Origin: a virus
Virus record (IMG/VR): IMGVR_UViG_3300044691_000230
Coordinates: 1-63,924 of that record
Length of the DNA: 63,924 nt
Strand: one strand, 5' to 3'
Within the stretch, counting starts at the first letter, position 1; each line of letters opens with the position of its first letter. Below the pieces are notes generated by a model. That model did no database searches. It was given only the letters and a program-made list of their open reading frames with translations, and was not told where the DNA came from. Positions 14,579-22,965 of this stretch are shown here, piece after piece. The translations under genes were made by a program, and so were the position numbers.

Positions 14579-16950
14579 CAGTGGAAGCTCTGGATAACGT
14601 CGCTGCCCTGCAGGTAGAACTGATGTCCAGAGTTGGCGGGGTTCTTCGATGCCGCCAACGCCTGATCGCGCGTGAAGATCGGTGTATGCCCATTGGGACC
14701 AAACCCAACGGTTCCAGCTGGCGCAGGCGCTGCGGAAGTCCCGGCATCGGCGACCTGTTGAGGAAGCCCCTGCAATCTCGCCAACGCAGAGGCCGAATGC
14801 GGCGACAGCCCTGGGATGGTCTTGTTGGATGTACCCATGCCGGTGTTGTACTGGTCGGTCAGAGCATCGATGCGCGAGCCAAGCAGGCTGGCGGCTTCCT
14901 TCACGGCGGCATGGAGAGCGGCGGGGCTATCGGCCTGATCGAACCGCTTCATCCAGTACTGGATATCTGCCTCCGCGCCGCCGGACCCTCTGAGGGACTT
15001 AACCATCTCAGAGGTGACAGCGCCCTTGACGGTGTTGAAATTGGCGATCGCCGCCTGAGTGTGCATGTCACCCGTGAGTTGGCCGATGCGCTGGGCGGGA
15101 GCGTTCCACCATGAGAACGGCGTATTCCCCAAGGCGTCGATGGCGTGGTCCATCTGCTCAAGGTGGCCAATGGCGGTGTTGTACGAGGTGATATTACGCC
15201 CTTCCTGACCCGACGTGAACGCCGCGCGGGTCTTGGCGCGGGCGTTGTAGTCCGACTGGTTGAAGGTTGGATCATACTGCGCCACCAGACCGATCATCTT
15301 CTGCCAGAACGGCTTGGTGAGCGCGAAGCCGGATGGGAACTGCATCCGGCCGTCCGCCAGCGCCTGGACCTGGGTGGCGATGTTGGGTGGCAACGTCTTG
15401 AGGTAGTCGGCGCCGTGGACATCGGAGCCAATACCGCCAGAAGCGCCGCCAGTCTGCGCCCCACCCATGGTCGACGCCACGGTTCCACCAGCGGTTCCAC
15501 CCATGCCGCTGTAGCGCCCCGCAATGGAGGTCGCGAACTGACCCGCCGTCATGGATGCCCACTGTGGGTTGGCCTTGAGTTCGCGGGGAGACAGAATGCT
15601 CGACATCGGCGTATCGGGGGTCGAGCCCAGCACCTGAATGGCGTTTGCAGGTCCCACGGCGTGCGCCATACCCAAGGTTGCCGGATTGATCGGCTCGCCC
15701 GCACTGGTCAGAGCCGCCGCGTTCTCGTTGGCGTAGTCGCCCACCATCTCCCGTGAGAGCTTGGGGTCGGTCTTCATGGCGATGATCTGCGCGTCGGACT
15801 TGCCGGCGGTCAGGTCCGAATGGTTGGCCTTCATCAAGCGAAGCCACGTGGCATCCACGAATTGCCCTGCCCCCGTGGCGCTCGACTTGGGATTACGGGC
15901 GTTGGCCGCGCCGCCGGACTCCGCCCCAACCGTGCGGTCGATGTAGGACGCCATTGGGAAGGCTTGCGTTCCTCCCGCAGTTCCCGCATCGCCAGACGTC
16001 AGTTTCCCGGTAGTCGTATCGAGGATGTAGGGACGCATGTTGTCGTCCATCGACCCTGGAATCGCCTGGTACTTGCTGGTCGGCTGGGTGAGTTGCGTCA
16101 CTGTTCCGTCGCGGTTCATGCGGTAGAGCACGCCGCCGACTTCCTTGACCTCGCCTTGAGGCTTGGCCAGCGGAATTCCCGCATCCTGGGCTGATATGGC
16201 TTGGCGCAGATAAATATCGTGCTGGACGATCTCCGGCGCCAGGGTCTGGATCTCTTGCAGCCAGTTGGTGCCCTTGTACTGCGGGACGCCCAGGTTCTGA
16301 GCTTCCTGATCGAAGGTAGCTTGCGGGTTGGAGGAGTTTTGAACCCTGTCGATGGCGGCGCGCAGGACGTCGAAGTGCGCCAGCATCTGCTTTTGCTGCG
16401 CCAGCGGCATGTTGGCGTAGAGCGTCTGGGGGTCTGTTCTACCGCCTTGGGCTGGTGCCCCCGCCAGTTGGCTTTGGCTTCCAGCGATCCCGGTCTGATC
16501 GCCCAACGCCGCGAGGGCCGATTGAGGCGTGGAGGCTGAAAACGCACTGGTCACCCGGCCTTGGAGTTGCGGGCTGTAGTGGCCGACCAGTTGCAGGGCT
16601 TGGTCTCCAGCCCCTGCCGCTGCGGCTTTCTTCAGCGCTTCGTCCCACTTGGTCGCTGCGTCAGGATCGTTCGGATCGACGGCTGAGGCGGCATTGGCGA
16701 TCAACGTGCGGGCGATCGCCGCTTGGCGCAGCGGATGGGACTCGTTGGCCTCGGTCAGGTCCAGGGCGGACTTGCCCGCCTCTGAGGCTCCCAGACTGGC
16801 CCGCGACTGCGCCAACGAGACCTCGCTGGGCAGTGTCTGCGCCGCAAGCTGGCTTTTCGAGGTCGCAAGGCTCGCGTTCGCCAGATCCGATTGGATCTCC
16901 GTCGGGGTCTCGACGTTGAGCGCGACTAACTGTCCGCCGTAACCGGCCAT
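14578..16950 (-). CDS. Virion lytic transglycosylase (ejection protein)
   Basis: 790 residues. The N-terminal 320 residues are helical. A lysozyme-like SLT fold follows: YIDRTVGAESGG with catalytic Glu344, then SSATGAGQFVDATWLRLMKA and a later GMAHAVGPANAIQVLG. The remaining ~330 residues are helical with a Gly/Thr-rich hinge. Internal virion transglycosylases locally open peptidoglycan during DNA entry. It lies between the small ejection protein genes and the 966-residue protein, as expected for an ejectosome block. Confidence 0.88.
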   Translation of the reverse strand: MAGYGGQLVALNVETPTEIQSDLANASLATSKSQLAAQTLPSEVSLAQSRASLGASEAGKSALDLTEANESHPLRQAAIARTLIANAASAVDPNDPDAATKWDEALKKAAAAGAGDQALQLVGHYSPQLQGRVTSAFSASTPQSALAALGDQTGIAGSQSQLAGAPAQGGRTDPQTLYANMPLAQQKQMLAHFDVLRAAIDRVQNSSNPQATFDQEAQNLGVPQYKGTNWLQEIQTLAPEIVQHDIYLRQAISAQDAGIPLAKPQGEVKEVGGVLYRMNRDGTVTQLTQPTSKYQAIPGSMDDNMRPYILDTTTGKLTSGDAGTAGGTQAFPMASYIDRTVGAESGGAANARNPKSSATGAGQFVDATWLRLMKANHSDLTAGKSDAQIIAMKTDPKLSREMVGDYANENAAALTSAGEPINPATLGMAHAVGPANAIQVLGSTPDTPMSSILSPRELKANPQWASMTAGQFATSIAGRYSGMGGTAGGTVASTMGGAQTGGASGGIGSDVHGADYLKTLPPNIATQVQALADGRMQFPSGFALTKPFWQKMIGLVAQYDPTFNQSDYNARAKTRAAFTSGQEGRNITSYNTAIGHLEQMDHAIDALGNTPFSWWNAPAQRIGQLTGDMHTQAAIANFNTVKGAVTSEMVKSLRGSGGAEADIQYWMKRFDQADSPAALHAAVKEAASLLGSRIDALTDQYNTGMGTSNKTIPGLSPHSASALARLQGLPQQVADAGTSAAPAPAGTVGFGPNGHTPIFTRDQALAASKNPANSGHQFYLQGSDVIQSFH

Positions 16951-16953
16951 GGT

Positions 16954-17172
16954 TTACCCCTGTGCGTCCCCAGGCGCGCCGCCTGGAGGCATTCCGCCGG
17001 TCCCAGCCCCAGGAGCATCGAATGCCTGCGACGGGTCTGGCGCACCGCTCCCAGCCCCAGCGCTGAAGGCTGCGGGACCCTGCGGGAAGGCGCTCTTGCC
17101 CGCGACGTTGATCTTGCGCGCGCGGAAGCGGGGTTTGGATGGGCCGTGGCTTGAGCCTTTGGGCATCTTCAT
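16954..17172 (-). CDS. Small basic-to-Gly/Pro-rich protein, 72 aa
   Basis: ATG at 17172 with AAGGAG about 8 bases upstream. Basic N-terminus (MKMPKGSSHGPSKPRFRARK), disordered Gly/Pro/Ala-rich C-terminus. Lies inside the ejection-protein block, so a virion component or assembly factor is likely. No domain seen. Confidence 0.6.
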   Translation of the reverse strand: MKMPKGSSHGPSKPRFRARKINVAGKSAFPQGPAAFSAGAGSGAPDPSQAFDAPGAGTGGMPPGGAPGDAQG

Positions 17173-17185
17173 CGGGTCGTGCTCC

Positions 17186-17896
17186 TTAGAACGGGACTTC
17201 GCCGCCGGCGTAACTGCCGCTGTAGTAGTTGCCACTGGCGGCGAGTTGCGAGCCGGCGCTGGCGGCAGCATTGTTGCCATAGGACGAAATGAGATTTCCG
17301 AGGCCGCCCAAGCCTTGATTGATCGAATTGGTGACGCCCACCTGACCCGCCGCTGTCGCCTGTCCTGCCGCCAGTTGGGAAGAGGCGACGCCCTGCCCAG
17401 TGGTGACACCGGCATTGCCGACCCTGGCCCCGGCGTCCTCGCCCAGGCTGGAGAGGCTGTTGAGTTGGGAGACGTACGGGTTCCACGCCTGCTGCATGGC
17501 GTAGTTGTTGCCGAACTGCTGGGTGGCCTGAAGCTGAGCCCCCGAGAGCGCCAGACCCCGAGAGGCGGCGCTCCTATCCAGGGCCTGAACACCTTGGTTG
17601 AGCCCGAACTGATAGCCGGGAAATTGCGTGAGGGCGGATGTAGCCGCAGCGGCGTTCGGGGTGCCGCTTCCCCCTGGTCCGATGCCCCACAGGTTGGCCA
17701 GTTGCGACAGCGCCGCCGAGCCCGTGGTCATGTAGGGCATCAGGTCGGTGCGGGTCTGGTTGTACATCTGCAACTGGGTCGCAGCGGCTTGGTTGGCGGC
17801 ATTGGCCTGGGTATTGGCGGCCGACTGCGCGCCATGAGCGCTGATGACGGCGCTTCCGATGCCGATTGCGGCGGGGATTAGGGCAACTAGTGGCAT
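17186..17896 (-). CDS. P22 gp7/gp20-like DNA ejection protein
   Basis: 236 residues. The N-terminus has a hydrophobic Gly/Ala segment (ALIPAAIGIGSAVISAHG), then a helical YNQTRTDLMPYMTTGSAALS, then FPGYQFGLNQGVQALDRSAA and RGLALSGAQLQATQQFGNNY. This is the common signature of small podovirus DNA transfer proteins. Such proteins line the ejection channel. Overlaps the upstream gene end by 10 bases. Confidence 0.82.
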   Translation of the reverse strand: MPLVALIPAAIGIGSAVISAHGAQSAANTQANAANQAAATQLQMYNQTRTDLMPYMTTGSAALSQLANLWGIGPGGSGTPNAAAATSALTQFPGYQFGLNQGVQALDRSAASRGLALSGAQLQATQQFGNNYAMQQAWNPYVSQLNSLSSLGEDAGARVGNAGVTTGQGVASSQLAAGQATAAGQVGVTNSINQGLGGLGNLISSYGNNAAASAGSQLAASGNYYSGSYAGGEVPF

Positions 17897-18345
17897 GTCT
17901 TTCTCCCAGCCGGGGATGAGGTCCAGGCGTCACGGGTCAGGAACCAACTACGAGCCTCGCCGAAGTCCGACGGCTCCATGGTTCCGATGGGCACAAAACC
18001 GAACGAGAGCGGAGGACGCGAGTGTTTGTTCGCGGCCATCTCATAGGTGATCACCATCTGACATCCGGCCGTGAAGAACACGAACCCGAACGCCTCCTTG
18101 GCGGCGGTGTTGACCTCGCGCCCCCATCCGTCAGGCTTGAACAGGGTGTGGAGTTCGCAGACACGGCCGAAGCCGTCGCAGCGGCGGAAGAGAAAGCCGC
18201 CGTGATCCGCCGCCAACGGCAAAAGGCCCGGTTGACTGATGATGGCCGTGATCTGTTCAGCACTGTAATGCCCCATCACCTCAGCAACCTGAGGGTGGCT
18301 GGCGACATCAAACCAGAAGGCGGGGTTTCGTTCGACGCGGATCAC
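17887..18345 (-). CDS. GNAT-fold-like virion-region protein
   Basis: 152 residues, GTG start at 18345 in a GTGA overlap. SHPQVAEVMG, LHTLFKPDGWGREVNTAAKE and AFGFVFFTAGCQMVITYEMA look like the beta-strand/turn/helix core of GNAT-like proteins often found near podovirus ejection genes (DUF2824-type). Clear acetyl-CoA P-loop residues are only partly present, so enzymatic activity is uncertain. Confidence 0.6.
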   Translation of the reverse strand: MIRVERNPAFWFDVASHPQVAEVMGHYSAEQITAIISQPGLLPLAADHGGFLFRRCDGFGRVCELHTLFKPDGWGREVNTAAKEAFGFVFFTAGCQMVITYEMAANKHSRPPLSFGFVPIGTMEPSDFGEARSWFLTRDAWTSSPAGRKTCH

Positions 18346-18680
18346 GGAGAGTACGTCCTTCCGCTCGCCGAGAGGTTCAGCTTGGCCGCCGTGCTGGCCA
18401 GGGCGTAGATCATATCCCCCACTCCAAGGGTTTGCCCAATCAACGGCCACGCGTCCCACGACTCCAGCGGTTGGAGCGCGCGGACGGGCTGGATGATGTT
18501 GGCGCTGGTCGGAGCCCCACCGGCGGGAACCCAATAGAGGGTGACGCTGTACGGTGTGGCTGCGTCGGGGTTACTCACATTGAGTTTGTCGATCGTCGTC
18601 CGCAGCGTGGCGGTGAAGTACAGCGTCGCCACGTTGGCGATCTGCACCGGCTCGATGATCGGTAGGATGATGACGGACAC
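18342..18680 (-). CDS. Small beta-rich virion protein, 112 aa
   Basis: Beta-sandwich-like: VTLYWVPAGGAPTSANI and PLESWDAWPLIGQTLGVGD. Phage proteins of this size and pattern often make head-tail or collar beta-domains. First gene after a gap carrying the leftward late element, so it starts a transcription unit. Exact role unknown. Confidence 0.6.
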   Translation of the reverse strand: MSVIILPIIEPVQIANVATLYFTATLRTTIDKLNVSNPDAATPYSVTLYWVPAGGAPTSANIIQPVRALQPLESWDAWPLIGQTLGVGDMIYALASTAAKLNLSASGRTYSP

Positions 18681-18702
18681 TGGCGCTCCTGGCCTAACCC
18701 AA

Positions 18703-18723
18703 GTGGCGCAGTGCCTTCGCCCT
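18703..18723 (-). promoter_or_regulatory. Leftward late element, copy 2
   Basis: Plus-strand GTGGCGCAGTGCCTTCGCCC, identical over 20 bases to the copy at 11620, in the 72-base gap upstream of the leftward gene starting at 18680. Distance to that start is 23-43 bases, almost the same as copy 1. Conservation of both sequence and spacing argues for a promoter. Confidence 0.6.
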
Positions 18724-18752
18724 CCAACGCATGGCTAACATGAACCTTGGGC

Positions 18753-19208
18753 TTATGTCACGACGAAGAGCACGGGGCGCACGCCAGCGGAGGGGGAGAA
18801 GAAGGCGTAGGCCGAGCGGGCGCGGGGCGGAAGGTCGTCGGGGAGGTCGTCAAAGCGGGATGTCGTGCGCCGCCATGTGGGGGATGATGCTGGCGAGGAG
18901 ACACCCGAGACGAAACGTCGTTGCGGGGGCCTCCAGTCATCGTCCGGCGGATCGAGGAGCGGCAGGCGGCGGAAGGTTGGCGTAGCGACGACCGGCGCGA
19001 CGTTCCCGGGCGAGGAGGTCAGTCGGCGCCGGGCAAGGGGGTCGTCATCGTCGCGATCTCCAGCGGTCTTGAATGACGCTTTGCCATTGGCGAACGATGG
19101 CGCGGGGACCGAACCGAACGCGAACTTGACCGCGTTGCCGCCCGGCGCGGTGTATCCTCCGACGAAGTTGAAGTTGACGGCGTTACCGGCGGGCGGCGCG
19201 TAGGGCAT
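18753..19208 (-). CDS. Small structural-region protein, 151 aa
   Basis: Opens with two related beta motifs, YAPPAGNAVNFNF and YTAPGGNAVKFAF, a repeat type found in many environmental phage proteins. The middle is Arg/Asp/Pro-rich and probably disordered; the end is SAYAFFSPSAGVRPVLFVV. Role unknown, presumed virion associated by position. Last gene of its transcription unit. Confidence 0.55.
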   Translation of the reverse strand: MPYAPPAGNAVNFNFVGGYTAPGGNAVKFAFGSVPAPSFANGKASFKTAGDRDDDDPLARRRLTSSPGNVAPVVATPTFRRLPLLDPPDDDWRPPQRRFVSGVSSPASSPTWRRTTSRFDDLPDDLPPRARSAYAFFSPSAGVRPVLFVVT

Positions 19209-19210
19209 CG

Positions 19211-20125
19211 CTACACCGGCTGCACAGCGTCATAGACTAGGGCTCGATAGGTGGTCGGGTCGAAGGCGACCGCGAACATGGTTCCCGAGACGCCTTGGGT
19301 GTTGATGGCGAACGAGCCGTCAACGGCGCTGGAGGTCGCCGCGCCGATCAACTCCCCGGTTCCCGTCTGGAACACCATCACGGACTTGGCGACGGGAGAC
19401 CCGCTTTCGGTGATCGTGCCCGATATCTTCTGGCTGGAGCCGTAGGAGCCCGGATTGACCGAGGCCCGCGCGTTGACCGTGATCGTCACCGCATGGTTGG
19501 TGGTCGGGCCGGTGGTCGAATAGGTCGCCGTCTTGGACGTGTCGCTGTTGGTCGCGGTGGCCCCGCACGTATCCACCGAGTTGAAGCCCGTCGGCGCGGT
19601 GTAGGCGAAACCGCTGAACACCCCGACCCAGACCGCGCCGGTCAACGAGCCACTGACCGCAGGGATTGCCGAACCGAGCGTCATCGTCGCGAGGCTAATC
19701 CCGCCAACGGCGCCCACCGGGTTCTGATTGCCGATGACGTCGTTGTTCCACGTCGTGCCGTTCTTGGTGAACCAGATCAGCTTGTTGGAGAGGTCGATGG
19801 CGACCCCGATGGTGTCGATGTTGGCATAGGTGAAGATGGTCGAGACGGTCGCGTTGTTGATCACCACCGCGCCGCTGGACTTGAAACCAACCCCGTTGGC
19901 ATCTGTGCCAAGGATCGTCCCCGAGGCCATGTTGTAGCCCCGGTTGACGAGGCCCACGGCGACCGTCCCCGTCAGCGTGGAGGGTTTGGCCTCGAAGTAG
20001 CTCAGCGGGCTGGTCAGCACGCGGGTTGCTCCGACTGTGCCAACTCCACTAGACGTTGCCGTCAGGTTGCCGCCGCTCAGTGTCTCGGTGGCGCTCTTGT
20101 TGTTTGGGTCCCAGGTCGTAGCCAT
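19211..20125 (-). CDS. SPRY-like domain virion protein
   Basis: 304 residues. Residues ~40-170 show a B30.2/SPRY-like pattern: SYFEAKPSTLTGTVAVGLVN, GVGFKSSGAVVINN, TIGVAIDLSNKLIWFTKNGT. The C-terminal ~90 residues look like a carboxypeptidase-regulatory/Ig-type beta domain (SQKISGTITESGSPVAKSVM, SSAVDGSFAINT). SPRY domains bind peptides or glycans; on a phage this suggests a surface-binding appendage. Function inferred. Confidence 0.72.
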   Translation of the reverse strand: MATTWDPNNKSATETLSGGNLTATSSGVGTVGATRVLTSPLSYFEAKPSTLTGTVAVGLVNRGYNMASGTILGTDANGVGFKSSGAVVINNATVSTIFTYANIDTIGVAIDLSNKLIWFTKNGTTWNNDVIGNQNPVGAVGGISLATMTLGSAIPAVSGSLTGAVWVGVFSGFAYTAPTGFNSVDTCGATATNSDTSKTATYSTTGPTTNHAVTITVNARASVNPGSYGSSQKISGTITESGSPVAKSVMVFQTGTGELIGAATSSAVDGSFAINTQGVSGTMFAVAFDPTTYRALVYDAVQPV

Positions 20126-20128
20126 CGG

Positions 20129-21169
20129 CTAGGCCCAGGTATTCGAGGTCTCGGCCACGACCTGCCCCACATCCGTACCGCCTGTCCACGCCGGGATCTG
20201 CTGTATGATCAGGCTTTTGCCGTTCAGGTTTCCGCCTGATACCGTCAATGTGTCGTTGTGGTTCAGCGGGCGGTCGTGGAGCGGAGCCCACAACCCAGGC
20301 AGATAGCCTCGGATGGCGTTGCTGTGATTGATCCTGATCGGTGAGACCCAAAGTGCGCCATCAGACCCATTGGGATAGGCGAAGTTCGCCGTGCTGGTGT
20401 TTCGCCCCATCGCGATTGACGCATTACCTAGGGAACCGCTCGCGGCTTGGTTTCCTGAAGATCCCATCAAGGAGGAATCGATCATCTTGCCGAACTGGAC
20501 GGAGCCGCCGACCCCCGTCCAGTTGCGGGCGGCATAGCAGCCGACGCATACCTGCGTCATTGGTGTCGCCGAACCCGACTGCACGCCAATGGCATGTAGC
20601 GGATCGTTGATGGGGGAGCTGCCGTTTTCGACCGCTCGCCCAATTATGCCCACCGCGTAGGAGTCGCTGGTCTTGTAGCTGAAGAAGTCGCCAAAAAAGA
20701 ACGGGAACGCCGCGATGGGCGACGTCTGGTCGCCCGTCTCGGCGAAGAAGTAGAGGCTCTGCCCGTTGGCAATACACGTCCAAGCCCGGGCCGTGGCGTC
20801 GGCCGTGGTGGACTTGCGGATGACGAGCTGCCCAGTCCCGATCGAAGACTGCCCTGACGTCGGAAACTGCCCGGTCCCAGTGGGCGTGATCGCCGACATG
20901 GTTTCAAAACCGCAGACCCGCGCTTCCTTGGCCGTCGTCGGCGCGGTGTCGTCGACATAGAGCAGCATCCCAGAGGGATTATTCGATCCGGTCGTATTCT
21001 GCAGATAGCCGCGCTTGTTGGTCGTGGTCTGGTTGATCGACCATCCCGCCGCCGTCTGTGAGCCGTAGCCATTGACCAGCACGGCATCAAGCAGGGTCGT
21101 GAGCGAGCCAGCCTGTCCGGTGAGCGTCGGCGCGCTGGCGTCCGTGGAGCGGTAAATGCGGACGGTCAT
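20129..21169 (-). CDS. Phage virion structural protein, 346 aa
   Basis: Starts MTVRIYRSTDASAPTLTGQA followed by LLDAVLVNGYGSQTAAGWS, a start I recognise from many phage structural proteins of the 'virion structural protein' type. The body is beta-rich with a jelly-roll character (YFFAETGDQTSPIAAFPFF). Exact position on the particle unknown. Abuts the downstream SPRY gene with a 3-base gap. Confidence 0.72.
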   Translation of the reverse strand: MTVRIYRSTDASAPTLTGQAGSLTTLLDAVLVNGYGSQTAAGWSINQTTTNKRGYLQNTTGSNNPSGMLLYVDDTAPTTAKEARVCGFETMSAITPTGTGQFPTSGQSSIGTGQLVIRKSTTADATARAWTCIANGQSLYFFAETGDQTSPIAAFPFFFGDFFSYKTSDSYAVGIIGRAVENGSSPINDPLHAIGVQSGSATPMTQVCVGCYAARNWTGVGGSVQFGKMIDSSLMGSSGNQAASGSLGNASIAMGRNTSTANFAYPNGSDGALWVSPIRINHSNAIRGYLPGLWAPLHDRPLNHNDTLTVSGGNLNGKSLIIQQIPAWTGGTDVGQVVAETSNTWA

Positions 21170-21460
21170 CTAGCCCACCATCCGCCCAGCGTGCACCTGC
21201 GGGCCGCTATCCTTCACGCTCGCCTGCAGGAACCGCGCGTGGGCGTCATCGTCGTCGAAGAACAGGATGCGGACACCATTGGACCGGGCATGCACGCTCC
21301 AGATCGTGCGCTTGCGGGTCACCTCCGGCGCCGCCTTGGCGATCCGCTCGCCCAGCAGTTCGACGATGTCGGCCCACGAGAACCCCAGGCACACCATGGC
21401 GCCGGACCCCTCGGGAACCGGCCGATGATGATCGTCGGGCGAGCCGAGTTCACTGCCCAT
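21170..21460 (-). CDS. Hypothetical protein, 96 aa
   Basis: ATG at 21460, overlapping the upstream gene by 11 bases. Mixed alpha/beta (VCLGFSWADIVELLGERIAK, WSVHARSNGVRILFFDDDD). No family recognised. Conserved placement among appendage genes suggests an assembly or virion role. Confidence 0.5.
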   Translation of the reverse strand: MGSELGSPDDHHRPVPEGSGAMVCLGFSWADIVELLGERIAKAAPEVTRKRTIWSVHARSNGVRILFFDDDDAHARFLQASVKDSGPQVHAGRMVG

Positions 21461-21776
21461 AGGTGACCACGATCTGCGCGCCCGACTTCCAATGCCGCTT
21501 TTCAGCGTCATAGCCCGCGATAGCCTTGAGGGCGTCGACTTCCTCCCATGTGGTCAGGTGCAGTTCCACCCGCTCATGGTGGCTGTCGTCGCGCAGGACC
21601 ACGAGGACCTGTGGCGGCTCGTCAGGAGGAGCGGTGAGGTGATCGCCGGGCGTTCGTCCGGCCCGCGCCTCGTCCATCGCCGCGACGCGGTTGAGCGCGG
21701 CCTTGTCGGCGTTGACCTTGGCGCGGTCGCCTTCGCCATGGACCGCAATGACGGTGAGGGTTCGGGTGATGGCCAT
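21450..21776 (-). CDS. Hypothetical protein, 108 aa
   Basis: Helix-rich N-terminal half and a beta-hairpin C-terminal half (VLVVLRDDSHHERVELHLT, GAQIVVTYGQ). Its start overlaps the upstream stop by one base. Family unknown. Confidence 0.5.
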   Translation of the reverse strand: MAITRTLTVIAVHGEGDRAKVNADKAALNRVAAMDEARAGRTPGDHLTAPPDEPPQVLVVLRDDSHHERVELHLTTWEEVDALKAIAGYDAEKRHWKSGAQIVVTYGQ

Positions 21777-22243
21777 CAGACGGTCTCCCGAAAGGTCAGG
21801 GTGCCGCTGGAGGTCTCCGCAGAGCCCGGCGCCGTATCCAGAGAAACCACGAAGGCCTGGCTGATCGTGAAGGAGTGCCGGTCCTCACGGTAGGGCTGGT
21901 AGATGTAGTTGTTCAGCACGTTGATGACGTCGCCCCGGAGTGTGACGGAGGTCCCCCCCGAGGTCTGCACCGTGTCATTGGCCCTGGTCGTACAGGTCGC
22001 GGCGCTGTCGCCGAAGACGCTGGGTCTTGGGGTGACACTCGAACCGCCCGACCCGATGCTATAGCCGCCGCTGAACCGCTTCATCGAAAAGCGCAGATTG
22101 CCCACGGCGGTGGCCGTGATCTGTCCCCAGGTCCACTCGTCGATCTCGCAGACCATGCCTGAGGTGGTCTGCAGACTGTGGGCGTCCTGCACGGCCGAGA
22201 CAGAAACCCCGGCGTAGACGGATGCGTAGGCTCGGTTTCCCAT
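21776..22243 (-). CDS. Beta-rich virion protein, 155 aa
   Basis: Beta-strand and aromatic rich (MVCEIDEWTWGQITATAVGN, NNYIYQPYREDRHSFTIS), ending in SGTLTFRETV. The pattern suits a small tail or appendage beta-barrel. Located between the gp10-like closure protein region and the appendage genes. No named family. Confidence 0.55.
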   Translation of the reverse strand: MGNRAYASVYAGVSVSAVQDAHSLQTTSGMVCEIDEWTWGQITATAVGNLRFSMKRFSGGYSIGSGGSSVTPRPSVFGDSAATCTTRANDTVQTSGGTSVTLRGDVINVLNNYIYQPYREDRHSFTISQAFVVSLDTAPGSAETSSGTLTFRETV

Positions 22244-22248
22244 GCAAA

Positions 22249-22965
22249 TCAGCTCCTCGTGCCGACGAAGGTATAGCGCGGACTACTCAACGTCACGTCC
22301 TGCGGCGTGGGGGCGTAGAAGGCCAGCAAATCCCCCGCCGTGGCGTCATACCGGTTGGCCATGGTGAACGTCGCCACCGAAGCTCCAGCCCCGACGTTCA
22401 TGGTCCCGATCGGCGCCCCGTTGACCTTCAGCGGGAAGGTGACGGCAAGCGTGGGGGCGGTTCCGATCAACCCGAAGCTCTTGCCAGGGCCTCCGGTAAG
22501 AGCCGAACCCAGCCCGGCCGGAAAGTGCTCATCGCCCACCATGGGAACCGCGAACAGTTCAGCACCTGCTGGAGGTTGACCGGGGAAGTCGCCATAGAGC
22601 CGGATAATCGGCTCAGAGGGCCTCGTCAGCGGCCTGGGCTGGTCGGCGGTGAGCACTTCCTCAAGCCGCCCCTCCATGGCCACCAGCCGCCCCAGGAACG
22701 CCGCCACGGACTGTTCCGGGTCTGAGCGTTCAGCCAGCAACGATTCCACCACCGAAGCCGCAAGGCCGTAGTTCGGCTGAAGTTGCACGACGCTGTCGAT
22801 AATCCCCCCCCCGCCCTGGATCGACGCCCAGAGGATCTGGATGAACTCCATGAAGGTGGTGGTCGGATAGACCTGTCCCCCCTGCCCGACCTGACCGAAC
22901 GGGAAGTTGGCCAGCGGGGGCGGAACGGGGAAACTGGCGAGGTCGGGATTGGAGGGGTTGCTCAT
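22249..22965 (-). CDS. Virion protein with C-terminal beta domain, 238 aa
   Basis: N-terminal Pro-rich and helical part (FMEFIQILWASIQGGGGI, FLGRLVAMEGRLEEVL). C-terminal beta domain with FPLKVNGAPIGTMNVGAGAS and DLLAFYAPTPQDVTLSS. Overlaps the gp10-like gene by 4 bases, so it may be a tail needle, spike-base or fibre attachment component. Placement is inferred. Confidence 0.55.
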   Translation of the reverse strand: MSNPSNPDLASFPVPPPLANFPFGQVGQGGQVYPTTTFMEFIQILWASIQGGGGIIDSVVQLQPNYGLAASVVESLLAERSDPEQSVAAFLGRLVAMEGRLEEVLTADQPRPLTRPSEPIIRLYGDFPGQPPAGAELFAVPMVGDEHFPAGLGSALTGGPGKSFGLIGTAPTLAVTFPLKVNGAPIGTMNVGAGASVATFTMANRYDATAGDLLAFYAPTPQDVTLSSPRYTFVGTRS

